From contig NC_071668.1 of the NCBI RefSeq assembly GCF_028554725.1, forward strand, positions 2,232,001 to 2,296,000: a stretch of 64,000 bases of DNA, written 5' to 3'. Positions 35,315-48,550 of the stretch are shown in pieces. Made by a program: the position numbers and the translations under genes. Source of the DNA: Zeugodacus cucurbitae. Taxonomy: Eukaryota > Arthropoda > Insecta > Diptera > Tephritidae. Positions within the stretch are counted from its first letter, which is position 1; every line of letters begins with the position of its first letter. The notes beneath the pieces were generated by a model. It was given only the letters and a program-made list of their open reading frames with translations. It was not told where the DNA came from and searched no databases.

Positions 35315-36412
35315 ATGAACAAGCAAAATTCGCAGATCTCCGACAGAGCAATGAGTCAGAGCGACAAAGAACATATGGTTTCCATACCCATCGAGGAATG
35401 GGCGGATTTGCGTGATGTATACAGACAGGACTGGCCTAAGGGTGCATATAGTTACTGCGGCCTGGACACCTACATACAGCTGTCGCGCAAAGACCTCGAT
35501 CTGTGCAAACGAGAAGTGCGCATTCGGAGTGTCGACAATAACTGGCGAGAGCATGGTATTTTTATATTGGATGTAAGTAACCGACGTTAAATATACATGT
35601 AACAAATATAACAACAAACCTCATAACAGGATCATACGGATTACTCGCACATTATACGAGTAGACACTTGCACCAGTGAGCATAGTTCGCTCTTCAAGTT
35701 AGCCTTAACTTATATGGATTTGGAATCCTGTGATGAAATAATTTTTCGTGAAACAATTGCCACAACTGTTAGGCAATATCTACAGGAGTCAGGATATCCA
35801 TTGAAACAAGATTGCTATCCAAGGCAGCTGTATTACTTGAGCAAAGAAGACAGCCTTAAACTACAGATCAGGTAAGCAAAATATCTAATAAATAGTAGAG
35901 TACTGTTATTTACTCTGATTTCTAGAGAAAACGCGGATTACAACATCAAGCCTTTAACTCTGGCAGATGTCGAGGAAGTCGAACGCTTTTGGCTGTACAA
36001 AAGAAAGGGCTCCAGCTACATTATTAGGCGCAACATCAAATACAATCTCACCTTTGGCGCTTATCAACGCGAGACTGGCGAGTTGTGCGCTTGGGTGTTG
36101 CTGTAAGCAAATTTACAAAGATAACTGTTATCATTATACATCGCTAACTGTGTCCGTTCCTCTCTTTTCACCGATATCAGCAATGAGTTGGGTTGTATAG
36201 GTTTTTTGTATGTGAAAGAGAACTACCGGCGTCAGGGTCTGGCTGAGCACTTGGTGGTCCACTTGTGTCAAGCGTTAGCCAAGCAAGACTGTGATGCCCT
36301 GGCTCATATAAGGGATGCCAATGTGCCGTCGTTGAAACTGTTCGAGCGGTTGGGATTTAAGGCTATCGAGTATAACTATTGGTTTATAAAAGAGGATATC
36401 TTTACGGAATAA
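35315..36412 (+). CDS. GNAT/FR47-like acyltransferase, cluster gene 6
   Basis: Exons 35315-35572, 35630-35871, 35926-36102 and 36181-36412 give 302 aa with phases 0, 2, 2. The start MNKQNSQISDRAMSQSDKEH adds about ten residues compared with its nearest relative, cluster gene 7; a second ATG sits at codon 13. The N-terminal domain has EEWADLRDVYRQDWP and VDNNWREHGIFIL. The C-terminal GNAT part has GELCAWVLL and the CoA loop YRRQGLAEHL (about 241-250). AATAAA at 36452-36457 ends the transcript plausibly. It faces cluster gene 7 tail to tail. The WREHG and EYNYWFIK signatures shared with gene 7 set this pair apart from the other five paralogues. Confidence 0.86.
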
Positions 36413-37141
36413 AATCATAAGTGACTGTATGAAGTTGAGACGAGAAAAAGAAATAAAATGAATACAAAATATTTAAGTTGTCTTTAAGCTTGTTTGCAAC
36501 TTGAAGTGTCTACAAACTGCCAACACTTTGCGCTGCCAGGGTCGGCCTTCTCTCCTTCTTCACAAAACTACTTTATTTCCATCAATGAACTTACTACACG
36601 CTCAGTTGCTTTCTTTAGTTTCAATCGCATTTAAATCGATTTCACTTGTTTCGCTTGCAAAGAAAAGTTATGGAGACGAAGAGTAATGCGACTACAAATG
36701 CTTACGATGTGTGCTGTTGTTGTTGTATCGGGGATCACATATTTTTACATAGAGGTAAGTTTACACACGAGCTTGTCTGCAGCAAACTACTTTGGTAAGA
36801 AAATGCAGATTGTTTTTTTTTTTCCTTTGCATCAAGGAAAAGCGGCTTAGACGAACGAAACTTGCTTGAGTCTTAGATAGAAAATAAGAAAAGGAGAGAC
36901 AGATGTGCATTTCCGTGATTCTGTTATACTTCGGAGAATAGAAATGAAACTGTATAAACACAAGTGATAAGGTATATATATTTTAAGGTTATGCTTTAAA
37001 GAAACTGAGAAATATATAATAAGGTTCTATATTTACTATTTGATCTTACTTTTTATAACTTTTTACCAGTTATGATTCCTTAAAAAGTTATTAAGATTGT
37101 CGGTATGTAGATAAGCTTCTAAGTTTGAGTTTCTATATTAC
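36413..37141. other. Spacer between two convergent acyltransferase genes
   Basis: The 3' ends of cluster genes 6 and 7 meet here. No coding exon is recognised. Confidence 0.4.
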
Positions 37142-38263
37142 TTAGCCATTCTTCATAGTGTGACCACATAATCCCACCACAGGTTCGGTGCCAGCATTTG
37201 AGTCAATTTCATGGTCGGATTTTATGAACCAATAATTGTATTCAAGAGGCTGGAAACCTAACTTTGTAAACAACGTAGTCGATGGTATATTCGTATCCAA
37301 GATATGCGCGCTCGCGTCACAATCTTGCTCGGCCAACGCGCGACACATTCGAATCACCAAATCCTCGGCCAGACCGCGTCGCCTATAATTGTTTTTCACG
37401 TATAATAGTGCCAAGGTACCCAGTTCGCTGCTACAAGTTTCAGGACATAGAAAAATTATTATTAAACATAAGTAATGAGGTGAGGATTTACTTACTGTAC
37501 CACCCAAGCGCACAGTTCACCGCTTTCGGGATGATAGGCGCCCAAGGTGAGATTGTACTTTATAAGTCTACTAATAATGTATGGGGAACCGTCCGACTTA
37601 TACGGCCAGTAGTCATCAACTTCCTTAACGTCATTCAGTGTGAGTGGTTTGATGACAAAATCAGTGCGTGGTCTAAGAACAGATTGCATTAGCGGAGATG
37701 AAATCAAAAAATAGTTTGTTATGTTACCTAAATTCCAATTTGCGGCAATCGTCTTTGTTCAGAAAGTAGAATTTGGCTGGATAGCATGTGTTCAGATTAA
37801 TTTTATAGCCAATATTCTCGAGATGCCGCAACACAGCTGCGCAAGTTTTCTCACGAAATAGAAACTCGGAAGACGTTATCCAATTGGTACAACTTAAAGC
37901 CAGCTGAAAAAGTGCCGCATGCTCGTTGGAACTGATATCTCCGCGTATTATATGACTGAGATTCATTTTGTCCTTTGTGTTTATTCGAAGAAAAAATCAC
38001 TGTTATAGCAAGTTACACAAAAAAACACTTGCACTGTTTACCTCTAAAATATAAATGCCATGTTCCCGCCAATTATTGTCAACACTCCAAACACGTACTT
38101 CCCGCTCGCACATTTCGGGGTCTTTGCGTGACCACTGTATATAGTTTTCTAGCGCATAGTAGCTGTACGCATTCTTCGGCCAGTCTTTGCGGTAGACATC
38201 ACGTAAAATCGTCCACTCTGCAGTGGGTATCGAAACGATCTCTCCGCAGCTACTCTGGTTCAT
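37142..38263 (-). CDS. GNAT/FR47-like acyltransferase, cluster gene 7
   Basis: Minus-strand exons 38263-38042, 37972-37728, 37672-37496 and 37430-37142 give 310 aa with phases 0, 2, 2. The start is MNQSSCGEIVSIPTAEWTIL. The sequence closely follows cluster gene 6 (REVRVWSVDNNWREHGIYIL; CAWV; YRRRGLAEDL at about 230-239; EYNYWFIK). It ends in an extra polar tail of about 20 residues after the GNAT fold (HEIDSNAGTEP and beyond). That tail is the main difference from its partner and may be a recent loss of the original stop. The two genes form an inverted pair, probably from one inverted duplication. Acyl-CoA-dependent N-acyltransferase activity is inferred from the family. Confidence 0.85.
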
Positions 38264-38284
38264 TGCGATGTTCGAGGTCTCACG

Positions 38285-38321
38285 TTAGAACACGAACTAA
38301 CGCGCTCACCTAGTATAAATA
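38285..38321 (-). promoter_or_regulatory. Candidate core promoter of cluster gene 7
   Basis: On the minus strand TATTTATA lies at 38321-38314, followed about 20 bases later by TTAGTT, an initiator-like sequence near 38,300-38,295. This would give a 5' leader of 30 to 40 bases before the ATG at 38,263. Spacing is slightly short of the usual 25-30, so it is tentative. Confidence 0.35.
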
Positions 38322-41300
38322 CCCATTTTCTAAGCACTTCAGCGCCAATCAATAATTGAGCAACAATAAATGTTCACTAATTTTATATACCAAACTTATT
38401 TGTTTACCGTTATCGATCTTTTTCCAGCCCCTGTCGCTTGAGCATTTCATAATTGCTACAATTACACAAAGAAGTATTGGAGACCAGGCGAGAAAGTAGT
38501 TATCAATTTCCGACCAATCATCAGTCCAATCTGATATTTGTATTTTTGGGGCACAAAGATAATAAAAACACATTTGATAAAGCCAGAATGGTTTAAAGAA
38601 CTCCAAATGCATACATATATATATAGTACACAACATTTGGGGATCATGTACACTTGTATACATAGGCAGTCCTAAGCGGAGTTAAGATTAAAATTTGTAG
38701 ATACACATCGAAGGTAATAAACTGTTATAAATAGACCTAAACAAAATTTTAAGGTTCATTCAAGAACATAGCAACAACTACTTTCCATCTCTAATCAGAC
38801 ATTATAAATATTTATGCCCCTTTCTTTATAACTGCCTGAGAGCTCTTTAGAGAAATAATTATCGTTCAACAACGGAAATATTTGGTGTTTAATCATCTAA
38901 ATTGTATATGCAGATATCTCAAAGTATTATTTGTCTTCAACTTAATGCCAAGTGTTAATCTGTGGGCAGACAGTTGCACAAGTAGTGCACTTCAGACGAA
39001 ACTTAAGTAGATATGACGATATATGTACACGTGATTTGATTATCTAGTAAGTTTCGGTCTGGCAATGTTTTACTAAATAAAACTATTGGGTTTTATACCC
39101 ATTGATCCTATCTAAATATACGGTAGTCTTTATCGAACGCTCAAGTGGAAACGTGCCTCTTTATCATTATTATAACTACATAACTGTAGTGTTATATCGA
39201 CGGTCCGAATAGTCTTATGACGAGGCTTAAGTAGGAGACTTATTATAATGAGGCTACCAGTATTGCTTATGAATGAAGAAGCGCCGAAATATTGGAAAAT
39301 TATGTAAATTCACGGCATTTGATAATCCACTTCAGTTCAGACTTTAACTAGCAAAGGTCTGAGTGTATACAATATGATGCCAGAGCACAGTTTTTAGCTT
39401 TGTCACGTGAAGACCAAATGGCGTCGTTTCGCACTTTACGTTTAGAATGCTGCTTTAATTCTATTTTCGTATGCAATGTTATTTGAAATAACTCACTCTT
39501 TAGCAATAATATAATTAGCAATATTTATTTAGAATGAAGAGAGAAAATATTAAAAAATATTTCAACAAGCTCACAAACAAGCAAACCTAGGCGCTCGCAC
39601 ACCCGCACCTAAGCGGATTTCATGCGAAATATTTACTTTTATTAAGTCAACGTTGGACAATTTTATCAACTACATTTGCGAGGAAGACAAGGAAAAAGAA
39701 GAAGTAGCGCAAAATACAAAAGAGAGTAAAAGTAACATAAAAATTCTGACAAAGACAAAGTTCAAATCCGCGAAATCAAATAAATTTGTGAAAAAGCACT
39801 GCAAAGCATAGTCGTTGGAAGATTATATGAGTATACATATTCATGCGATGAAGCGTTCTTACATTGCCAAAAAGGTTGTTGAAGTCACTTGTAAGGAAAC
39901 TACTTTCGGACTACTCTATTTAAGACGCAATTGGGTAAGAGACTGATCCACTGCGGTACAATAACGAATGGTACTAAACTGTTGTCGATAAAACAATAAG
40001 CTTCGTTACTTGCCAATCCAAACATGGTTAGATCGACGAAAGAACAGCCCTTGAACGGATAAAATTCAGTTCAACTGGTATCGCATATTTCGGCTGTCAT
40101 GGAAGTTTGTTAATTTATAATTTTTGCTTAAATTCTCAACCGTAAAAATCGATTATGGTCAGGTGACCGGCACTTTTAACCAATGAAGCTTAAAACGTAT
40201 AATACTAGTTCCAGTTGGCTCATGAACACTTCGCAATCAGACTAGATCCAGTATGAATGAATAATTGTTATTAGTCTCTTCAAAAGCTTCAATGTCAATC
40301 GAATTCAACAGAATTTTGTATTATATTCATATATTCGTATGAAATTTCGGTTCGAAAATATGGAGACTAAAGAAAGAGTGAAGCCGCTTGCCGATTTTTA
40401 TTGAATTTAATTTTTCTGCTATGAGTAAATATTGTATATATTTGCTTTTAAGACATCTACCATCACATAATAATCATCTTACCTTGGCAAAATAAAATAT
40501 TTTTGTATACAAACGCTTGTAGTACGTGCGTTTGCTCTCCCGTTGCCCTTGGAAACGCTGGTATTTTTAACTGAAAAATTCACAAGCTAATGAGACGAAC
40601 GGTTGTTGAAAGGAGAAGCAAGGGAAGAGACGGAAACAAAGTAAATATGATATTTTTATTGCCACCCCATACAGGTAGTGGAAACGAAGCGTTTTTTGGG
40701 TCTCTTAACGTAAATGGAAGAATATTTCAAAAATTTACATTTCCCCACAAATCCAGCGCTGATAAACCGTTAAAGTGTATTGCTAAAATTTCCCGCACAG
40801 CGCATTTGAACGAGTTCAACCCAAATTAGCAACTTAATTGTGCGATTCATGACGTCATCTGCATTGCAAATGGCGACAGCGCATCACAAGCGACAACGAA
40901 ACCAACCATGCCAGCAACTCGCTTTGTTTGCATTGTCCGCGTGAGCACGCGAGAGGCGGCGAGTGCGACTGGCGACCGCCGAATTTATAGCGCCGCACTG
41001 CTAAAGGGCGACTGGCTTAGTGCGATGAATGCAAATTTACGCAAATAAGTCGCCAAATGCGAGAGTCAACAAGTCAAAGAACATGCGCGCCACAATCCAG
41101 TCTTTTCGGCCTAGAGGCGCGCGACAGCCATTTATGTAGCGAGCTAATGAATTTGAATTTGAACAAATGACCGGCATACTCAGCCATAACCAGCCATGAA
41201 GCCGACACACTAAACTCATCAGCGCCGCATTGAAAGGCGAGCTGGTGTGTGTGTGTATGTGAGTATTTGGAAATACTTATACTGTACAACAACAGCAACA

Positions 41301-44082
41301 AAGCGCTGCAGTCAACACGCTCAATCGGGGCGCATTTTACAAGTCAGCGCGCATAAATGACAGTCACCATGAAATACAAAAGCAACAACAAATATGCGAT
41401 ACACACACATTGGCGGAGAGGAAGGCGCGCATGGAATTAACACCGTCACGCGACCACACGCCTCGTTCATTACAAGCAACGGTATTTGGGTTGAGTTGCG
41501 CCGCCAACGGGGTGGTCGATGTGTTGTGTTGCCGCGTTTGTGCGTTGTTGCACTCACCCGTCCAAAGTTCCGTGCACATTTTGAATATTTCGACAGCGTT
41601 GAGCCATGGCCGTGTAAGAGCTTATATTTGGCCGCTGTACTGTATATACAGTTACTCGCATGCGTGTGTAGTGCATGGCAATGATAGATGGTGGCATGTC
41701 CTGTGGCAAGCAGATTTTTCCGCTTTTCCTGGCGTCACGGGCGCGCTTGCGTCAGCCAACGTAGCGTGGAAATGTACTGTTAGTGCTTAGCACTCTTTCA
41801 GGAGTTTCAAGGAAGAAACTTGATTTTTCATGAAAAGTTGCCTGTTAATTAGTGGCCGTATGGAAGATTAACGAAGACTGAGTTGGGCATACTTATGAGG
41901 TTCTCAGATATTGAAGTTGCTATAAAGGCTCATGTCATAAAGCTCGTAAAATCTTCTATTCATTAGTGGTAGTGAAGCAGTAAGGATGACGAAGTGGTTG
42001 CTGTTGATGTTTTGCATTGGCAAGTAGAGCAGATGAAAGATTGGTCGCTGGAGTTGACTTGTATATATATATCTTATCGTCTATACTTACCTCCTCTCAA
42101 TGAGATGAAAATTCAAAAATAAGTATCTGTAAAGCATAAATCAAAAACTCAAAACAAAGATAGGTTTCTCTAGAAAGACAAAAAAAAAAAAAAATCGAAT
42201 GAACCTCATAGAATGAAGACATCAGGCATGTTATCTCGGAGGACCTGTTTATCAAGTTCAACTGTTTCGACTAATTTATGTTAAATAATGCTGTTTTCTA
42301 CTCGTTACTTCACTGCTCGTTCTGTTCCAGCTCGCGTATCGCATTTCCAATTGATTGTGCCTGTCTATAAGATTTATGCCAGTTGCCTGTTCGATTCGCC
42401 ATTCGGCAAATTTTAGCAAATCCCATTTCCAACCAAATCCCATATCAGTTGATATAATTTCAATAAATATTCAAAAGGAAAGGCGTTTCCTTACTGACAC
42501 TCACATAGAGACATCTAGAGTACAGAATGACTTATTTTCAAAATTTGAAAAAGTCGAATTTCTCATTTTCGCGACGGCAAATGCAAATGCTTTGGCGTAC
42601 ACTTGGCCATAAAATTGCAATTAGCGATTCAACAGTTAAATTAAACGTTTTTTGTGTGCGCAGAGCAACAGCTAGTAAAATTTCTTATTATTAGGGTTGT
42701 CCAAAAGGAATCTTAAAAGTTATTAGTTCCAAATTCATGTTTCTGGTTTCGTAAAACACTGGTCAGAGTACCAGAAATCTGAAGCAGAAATAACTCACGT
42801 GAAATTACCCTTGAACTCTCGCTGTTTCTCAATGAAAGGAGCCTGCGCCACATTTCGCACCACCTTAATGCTCCAACTCTAAGAGTCACAGTTTAAGTAA
42901 CTTCCAGCCAAACTGCTACGAAAAGTTAAAATACTTGAAAAGTTGCAATTGCGAAATGTAAATCTCGCCGTGCTTAAGGAAAGCGCGGGCGCATTTATAA
43001 TTTCGCAGCAAAGCCAAAAGTTGCGAACGTCGCTGGACTGTTGCGCTTCGGCTGCAGCAGAAATTGTGTTGCACTCGAACAAGACAAATTTAAAACATTT
43101 TCAACACTCAGCCGAAAGTGTCTGGCGGCAAGGTGTGAGGAGTTGTGGCTAGCGTTTCGCGTGCATTTGCAGAGCTCTTCAGGAACGCTGTGATTCCGAC
43201 ACTTTTTATGGCGTTTGTTTTCGCTTTTCGTTTAACTTATCCACTCGCGTTAGCTCAAGTGTAGTCTGCTGCAATTCGCACCGTTTTTTTTTTAGCTTGG
43301 TGCTATTGTTGCTGTTGTTGTTTAAATTGGTACTTCCATTTGTCTATTTTCATTAGCTGATACACATTTGGGGTCGGTGCGTGGGGTAAACGTGGACTTG
43401 AGTGAGAAAGGAGGCAACACTGGTTGGTAACCACACGATTTAGAGAGAAATTGCAGTAAAAATAAATAAATAAACAAATATATTTTGAATGAGCGTGTGC
43501 AGCGCGCAGTGCCGCTGGCTTTAATTCACACTGGACCCCGCTCTACTCAGCTGTACTACTGCGGAAGGTTGCGCTTTGTCGGCGGAGTCAGTAGGTCATG
43601 GCAACTGCTACAACTTATTGGCTTTTTTTGCTGCGGAGCTCACTCGTGTTTTCGTGCATTTTCGCCCTTCGCTCACCTTGCGGCGCCGCTACATTTGCTC
43701 ACAAACTGTACGCACCAAAATGTGTTAAGAGGCCTCAGTCGCCGCAAATGAAAGGGCTAGCAGTGACCCACGTTTACTTTTCTGCACCTAGATTACACTG
43801 AGTGTGACCTTCTGTGCACCGCAAATTTAAAAACACCACTTTTTGGCGTTGGGTTAAATAAAAAAATTGTGGAAAAATCCATCGCTCAGCGCCATAAATG
43901 AAAAGTGGCGGAAAGAGCACTTAGCAACGCTCCTGCACTGACAATATTAATAAAAGTGCAATGGGGTTTTGTGCACTCAACGCATTCGTACAGTGTGTGA
44001 GTTTAACGAGAGTAAACTTTGATTTGGTCGAACAGAAGAAGTTCTCATAAATATTGAGGAAAGTTGTGCCCTCATCATACCT
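38322..44082. other. Gene-poor stretch, no gene recognised
   Basis: AT-rich to about 40,500, then GC-balanced with open frames on both strands (for example 41,321-41,790) that overlap each other, are of low complexity and match no family I know. No tRNA and no clear repeat was found. It may be distal regulatory or intronic sequence of a gene outside the window. Confidence 0.35.
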
Positions 44083-44470
44083 TCTTCTTCTTGACTGGCG
44101 TAGACACCGCTTACGCGGTTATAGCCGAGTCCACAACAGCGCGCCACGCATCTCTCATTTTGGCAGTTTGGCGCCAATCGGTAATATCAAGTGAAGACGG
44201 TCCTTCTCCACCTGGTCCTTCCATCGGAGTGAAGGCTTTCACCAGCGGGTACTGCATCGAAAACTTTCAGAGCTGGGGCACTTTCGTCCATTCGAACAAC
44301 ATGACCCAGCCAGCGTAGCCGCTGTGTAGGACGGGAATGATGAGGGACTTGTAGAGTTTAGTTTTTGTTCGTCGAGAGAGGACTTTACTTTTCAATTGCC
44401 TACTCAGTCCATAGTAGCACCTGTTGGCAAGAGTGGTTCTTCGTTGGATTTCAAGGCTGACATTATTCCC
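44083..44470 (-). mobile_element. 5'-truncated non-LTR retrotransposon (LINE, RTE-like) with target-site duplication
   Basis: On the minus strand, 44476-44267 reads as the end of a LINE reverse-transcriptase ORF (ANRCYYGLSRQLKSK, then LYKSLIIPVLHSGY). Further down a shifted frame reads like the usual C-terminal tail (KMRDAW-type in one frame, CQNERCVAR in another), so the copy has frameshifts. The 3' end carries the repeated TTC/GAA tail at 44,082-44,093. The 10-base CATCATACCT is present on both sides (44073-44082 and 44471-44480). It is a dead copy: only the last ~390 bases remain. RTE-like clade is a guess from the peptide. Confidence 0.75.
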
Positions 44471-44480
44471 CATCATACCT

Positions 44481-47400
44481 AGTCTTTCGATAATGACTTT
44501 TTAAATAGTTTTAGAAAGATATAACCGGTTAAAGTTTTGATCTGAGAATAGTTTTGTCTGCTAAGAAACCCTAACTTAACAGTAAGAGTGAGTTGGACAA
44601 GGCAACTACCATACTAAATCGATTAACACACGGGGCTTTGACTGACATGATATAATCACACAATCTCTCGATTCAGATTTAGAGTGTCTCGTTTTTTTTA
44701 GAGCTACCTTCCATTAATTAACAAATCGATCGGAAGCTGAACAAATTGCTTTTGTTGTTTTTTGTTCCAAAACTAATGTTTAAAAGCTTTTACTAGCATT
44801 TTTAGAAAAAAGTTGTCAACGCACACCGACATTCCTATATTTCGCACACTCTGTCCATTACTGTCTATTAACTCCTGGGGTATCTGCTGCGTTGAACCGT
44901 GAGTGACAGGTTTTTGTTGCTGTCGCTAATGCTGTTAGCGCTGCTGTTATCCTAACATTGACCCGCTTTTGATTGATGGGTTTTTCCACATAGGTTAGAT
45001 ACCTTTGCTGAAGTGTGATTTAGAATGTGACTTAGCTGCAAGTTGAGTCTCATACATATATATGCATAAGTATATTGTTTCGAATTGAAAGTAATCACTT
45101 GGACTGGGGTGACTAATGTTTATAGAGATTACAGTATCCTCTTTGGCTTGTAATAGAGCGGGCTTTGGTGATGCTATGAAACTCCAAAAGAATGAGTCAA
45201 ATATCGACTGTTATAAAAATCTGTTGAGATTAATTTTTATTCAGTTAATTCGTTTGGAAGACTGAAGGTATGAGATCCAAAATATTTCAATCTTGGTATT
45301 GCGAAAGCTCGACATCCCAGAAGAAAGTTCCGATATGATTCTACCAACGTAGAACTGTTTCCAGACAACGTCGTCTGTTCAGTAATTATATTTCGGAACT
45401 TTTGTCTCACTCTAATTGCTGTCCAATCATTGGCGGGAATGGTTTAGGAAGCTACCGTCCACTTCAACCAGCATTGAAGTCAGCATGCCATTTAAACTTT
45501 CGCGTGATACTAAAACTTACTAGTTACGAGCTGACGAAGATGAGAAAAGTTTTGTTCTCCGAGTTTATTCAATCGCAGCTAAAAACGCAAGCGGACACAC
45601 GTCAAAGGAGTTAATGTCGTATTAAGCGAATGCGGTGCTCGAGTAGTTTTGCGGTAAATATGTAGAAAGAAAAAGAAATGTTGAAGACAGTTTACAAAAA
45701 TTTTACGCAACTCTCGCTAAGAGGTGGATTAGTGATTTAAACTTCAATTTTTCCAACTAAGAGTTGGAGTGGTCGCACAAGAATAGTAAATTTTGGAAAA
45801 TAGATAATATATGTGAGGCTGTATTAACACTTCTTATGACATCGCCATATTAAATTTATCATTTCTAAAAAGAACTAGACTGCTAACTAATGCTAGCTCC
45901 CAACTATACCCGAACCACATTTAAATCAGTTTTTTTCCTCAAGGGTATATGTTGCATGGCCATAAAAGCTTGAGAGGAAGGTAATTATGACTTTTGAAAT
46001 ATGTGTATGTACGAATGCATGAGTGTCCACTATATCACACACAATATTTGGCAACTTTAATTAAGAGTGCCAGAGTTCATGAGTCATACTTTCTGTCAGT
46101 AGAGAACTTTAAATTAAGCAGAGCAAAGTTTTAATCACAGAATTTAATTTCTGCTCTTTGCGTTTGATGCACGAATCCATGTGGGCATATTCATTTACTA
46201 AATACCGCATGAATGCACGCTCATTCGACTCAAAGACAGATTCTGTACGAGCAATACCTGTACAAACACGCTCCACTTCCGCTTCCTTTTGTGTTGCCTT
46301 TTTCCAGCAGCTAATTTCACCTTGCAACGTCTTACCATGCTTCATTGGACCACCGCATGTTTCGCCTGAGGTGACAGGCACTCGCCGCTTTTTCACATTC
46401 TGCCTGGATTTTGTGGTGCTCTCAAAGCACCGTAGCGCCGCAATTTCGGTAATATGTTGTGCTTGATGAAAGGCACATAAGAGCATGCCCAAGATTATTT
46501 CGCTGTTGTCAACGAAGCCTGTGATGGCCACAGAAGAAGTGTCGGCGGCAGCAAAAGAATTGCTGATCTCTGCACTGTTGGCGCCGGCGTCAAAGGAACG
46601 ACAAAGACCTAAATGTGCCGCCAGAATGCAGTGCCTTCAAACAGTTGCAATCGTTATCATATGTGAGTAGAAGGAGGGCTGGGAGGAGGGTACGATTCAA
46701 GCAGTAAGGGGGTATGTTGTAATTTTCGACGATTTTTTTACGTTCATGCTCATGAGCATTAACTAAGTCTCTTACTCTCCTCTTTGTGTGCCAAATGCAT
46801 ATGTCGGCCTAAGGGAAATTTCAATAGTGGGATTGTGTGTGGGTGTTGTTGTTGTTGCGTGCTTTTAAAAATGAAAATTTTTATTTCCTCGAAAAATTAA
46901 ATATTATAAATTTTTGAGTTTGAAGTTGGAGAAACGGGAACGCAAAAAGCTTTATTTTTAATACTCTTTATTCTTTTCTTGGCTGAAGATGGTCTAAAGA
47001 GGATGTAAAGTTAATTTTCGCAGCTTAAATATTGGCTTTAAAGTGAAGAGGAGTCAGGAAAAGTAATAAAAACTTTATTTCTTGAAAGAAGTAACAACTG
47101 AGCTTTTTAATCGAGAGAGATGGTTGATGAGCTTTAAAGTTTCTAGCTCGAATGTTTCTATCTAAAGCTTGTTAATGTTACTTATACGTCTAGATCTCTG
47201 TCCCCAGTCTGAATGTCAGAAATATATTTTTTTCTATATTCCCTACAGTACTGTCTAATAGTGATTATCTTAAAGAGAGCACAGAAATTCCCTTTGCTTC
47301 GAAAAAGGTATTCCTTTCTGAAAAGCTCTTTGTCTAAACAGCTTGTGGTCTCAAATGCGCGTGCTTTAAGCTATATTACAAATACCCTTGCATCACCAAT

Positions 47401-48550
47401 AACCGCAGATATGCATTTGATTTGCCTTTTTCCATTTCGAAACTTTAGTTCACCGTTTTTTTTGAAGCGATTGGCGGTCGCAGCCGTTAGGCCAAACGAC
47501 TTTTATAGTCGACTTCAATTTCATTGTAAAATGTTTTTGTTTTGAGTTTTATTTTTTTTTTTGTTGCGGACGAGCTGCTACAATCCACCTTCCCCTCCCA
47601 CCAAAAGCTATACAATTGCGGCGCATTAAAAACATACACGAACCACCGACAAATATGAACGAACTGAACAAAAAATACGGATGGAAATCAAATTCTTTCT
47701 GCACAACAAATCGACGCGAGTTTTCGATTTCGATGCGATATCGCCGCAAATGTGGCACAAAACGAATAACGGCGCAACCTGTATAGATGCGGCGGCAGCC
47801 AACTTTGTTATGCGATTTTCACAGCTCACACAGTCCGATCGTTCGCGTGTTCGGCAATAACGCACAGCCAAGCCAAGCGCACACATATACACACACGCTG
47901 GGGTCTTAGCCGCAGGCAAGGTTGAACGGTGCGCATCTATTGACGTTACACATTTGAAATTCAATGAAACGAAAACGTGGCATCGCCAAACTACACAAAC
48001 AGGTAGCCACACATCGGCATGCATTTCCCAACCACATACACACCAACCCATATGAACATAACGGAAGGCATCAAAGGAAATTTTATCTATAAGCGCACAG
48101 TGTGGAATGATGCTATAGTTATTTGTACCGTTAGCATTGTGGGTTGTGAAAATTGCACAAAAGCAGCAGTTGGCGAAAAAACGATGAAACCAATAAAACA
48201 GCAAACAAAAAAAGCCGTTGCTCACTTCCTTAAAAATAGCAAATGTTTTTCTATGCGAATGCGATAAATTTTACGCGCTTTTCACAGACAAACTGCAGCT
48301 GCTGATTCATATATATCAGCACGTTCACGCGACGCAATAGAATGTGTCGGTTAATATCTTTATGTGATTACTGTTGTGTAAATTACGATTTTTCGTGTTC
48401 CAAGTTGCTTAGAGATCGCTGCCTTCAGGAAAACGACCAACAAATATAGTATAAACCAATATTTGTCGTATTAAAGCTTTTCGCAACAACAGCAGTTTTC
48501 TTTAAAAGTTTATTTTTTGTAGTTACTTGGAGCTGAGTAACAGAAGAGGT
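44481..48550. other. Gene-poor stretch, no gene recognised
   Basis: A Lys/Glu-rich minus-strand frame at 46,109-46,531 lacks an ATG at its beginning and matches nothing I know. A long minus-strand frame at 47,626-48,225 looks like chance. No RNA gene was found. Confidence 0.35.

Noticed and set aside
46109..46531. 140-codon Lys/Glu-rich minus-strand frame
   Set aside because: Begins at GTG, no family resemblance; protein-like composition is not enough. Worth a database search only.
47626..48225. 199-codon minus-strand frame
   Set aside because: Cys/Phe-rich, lacks domains, and other frames are open too; no splice or family support.
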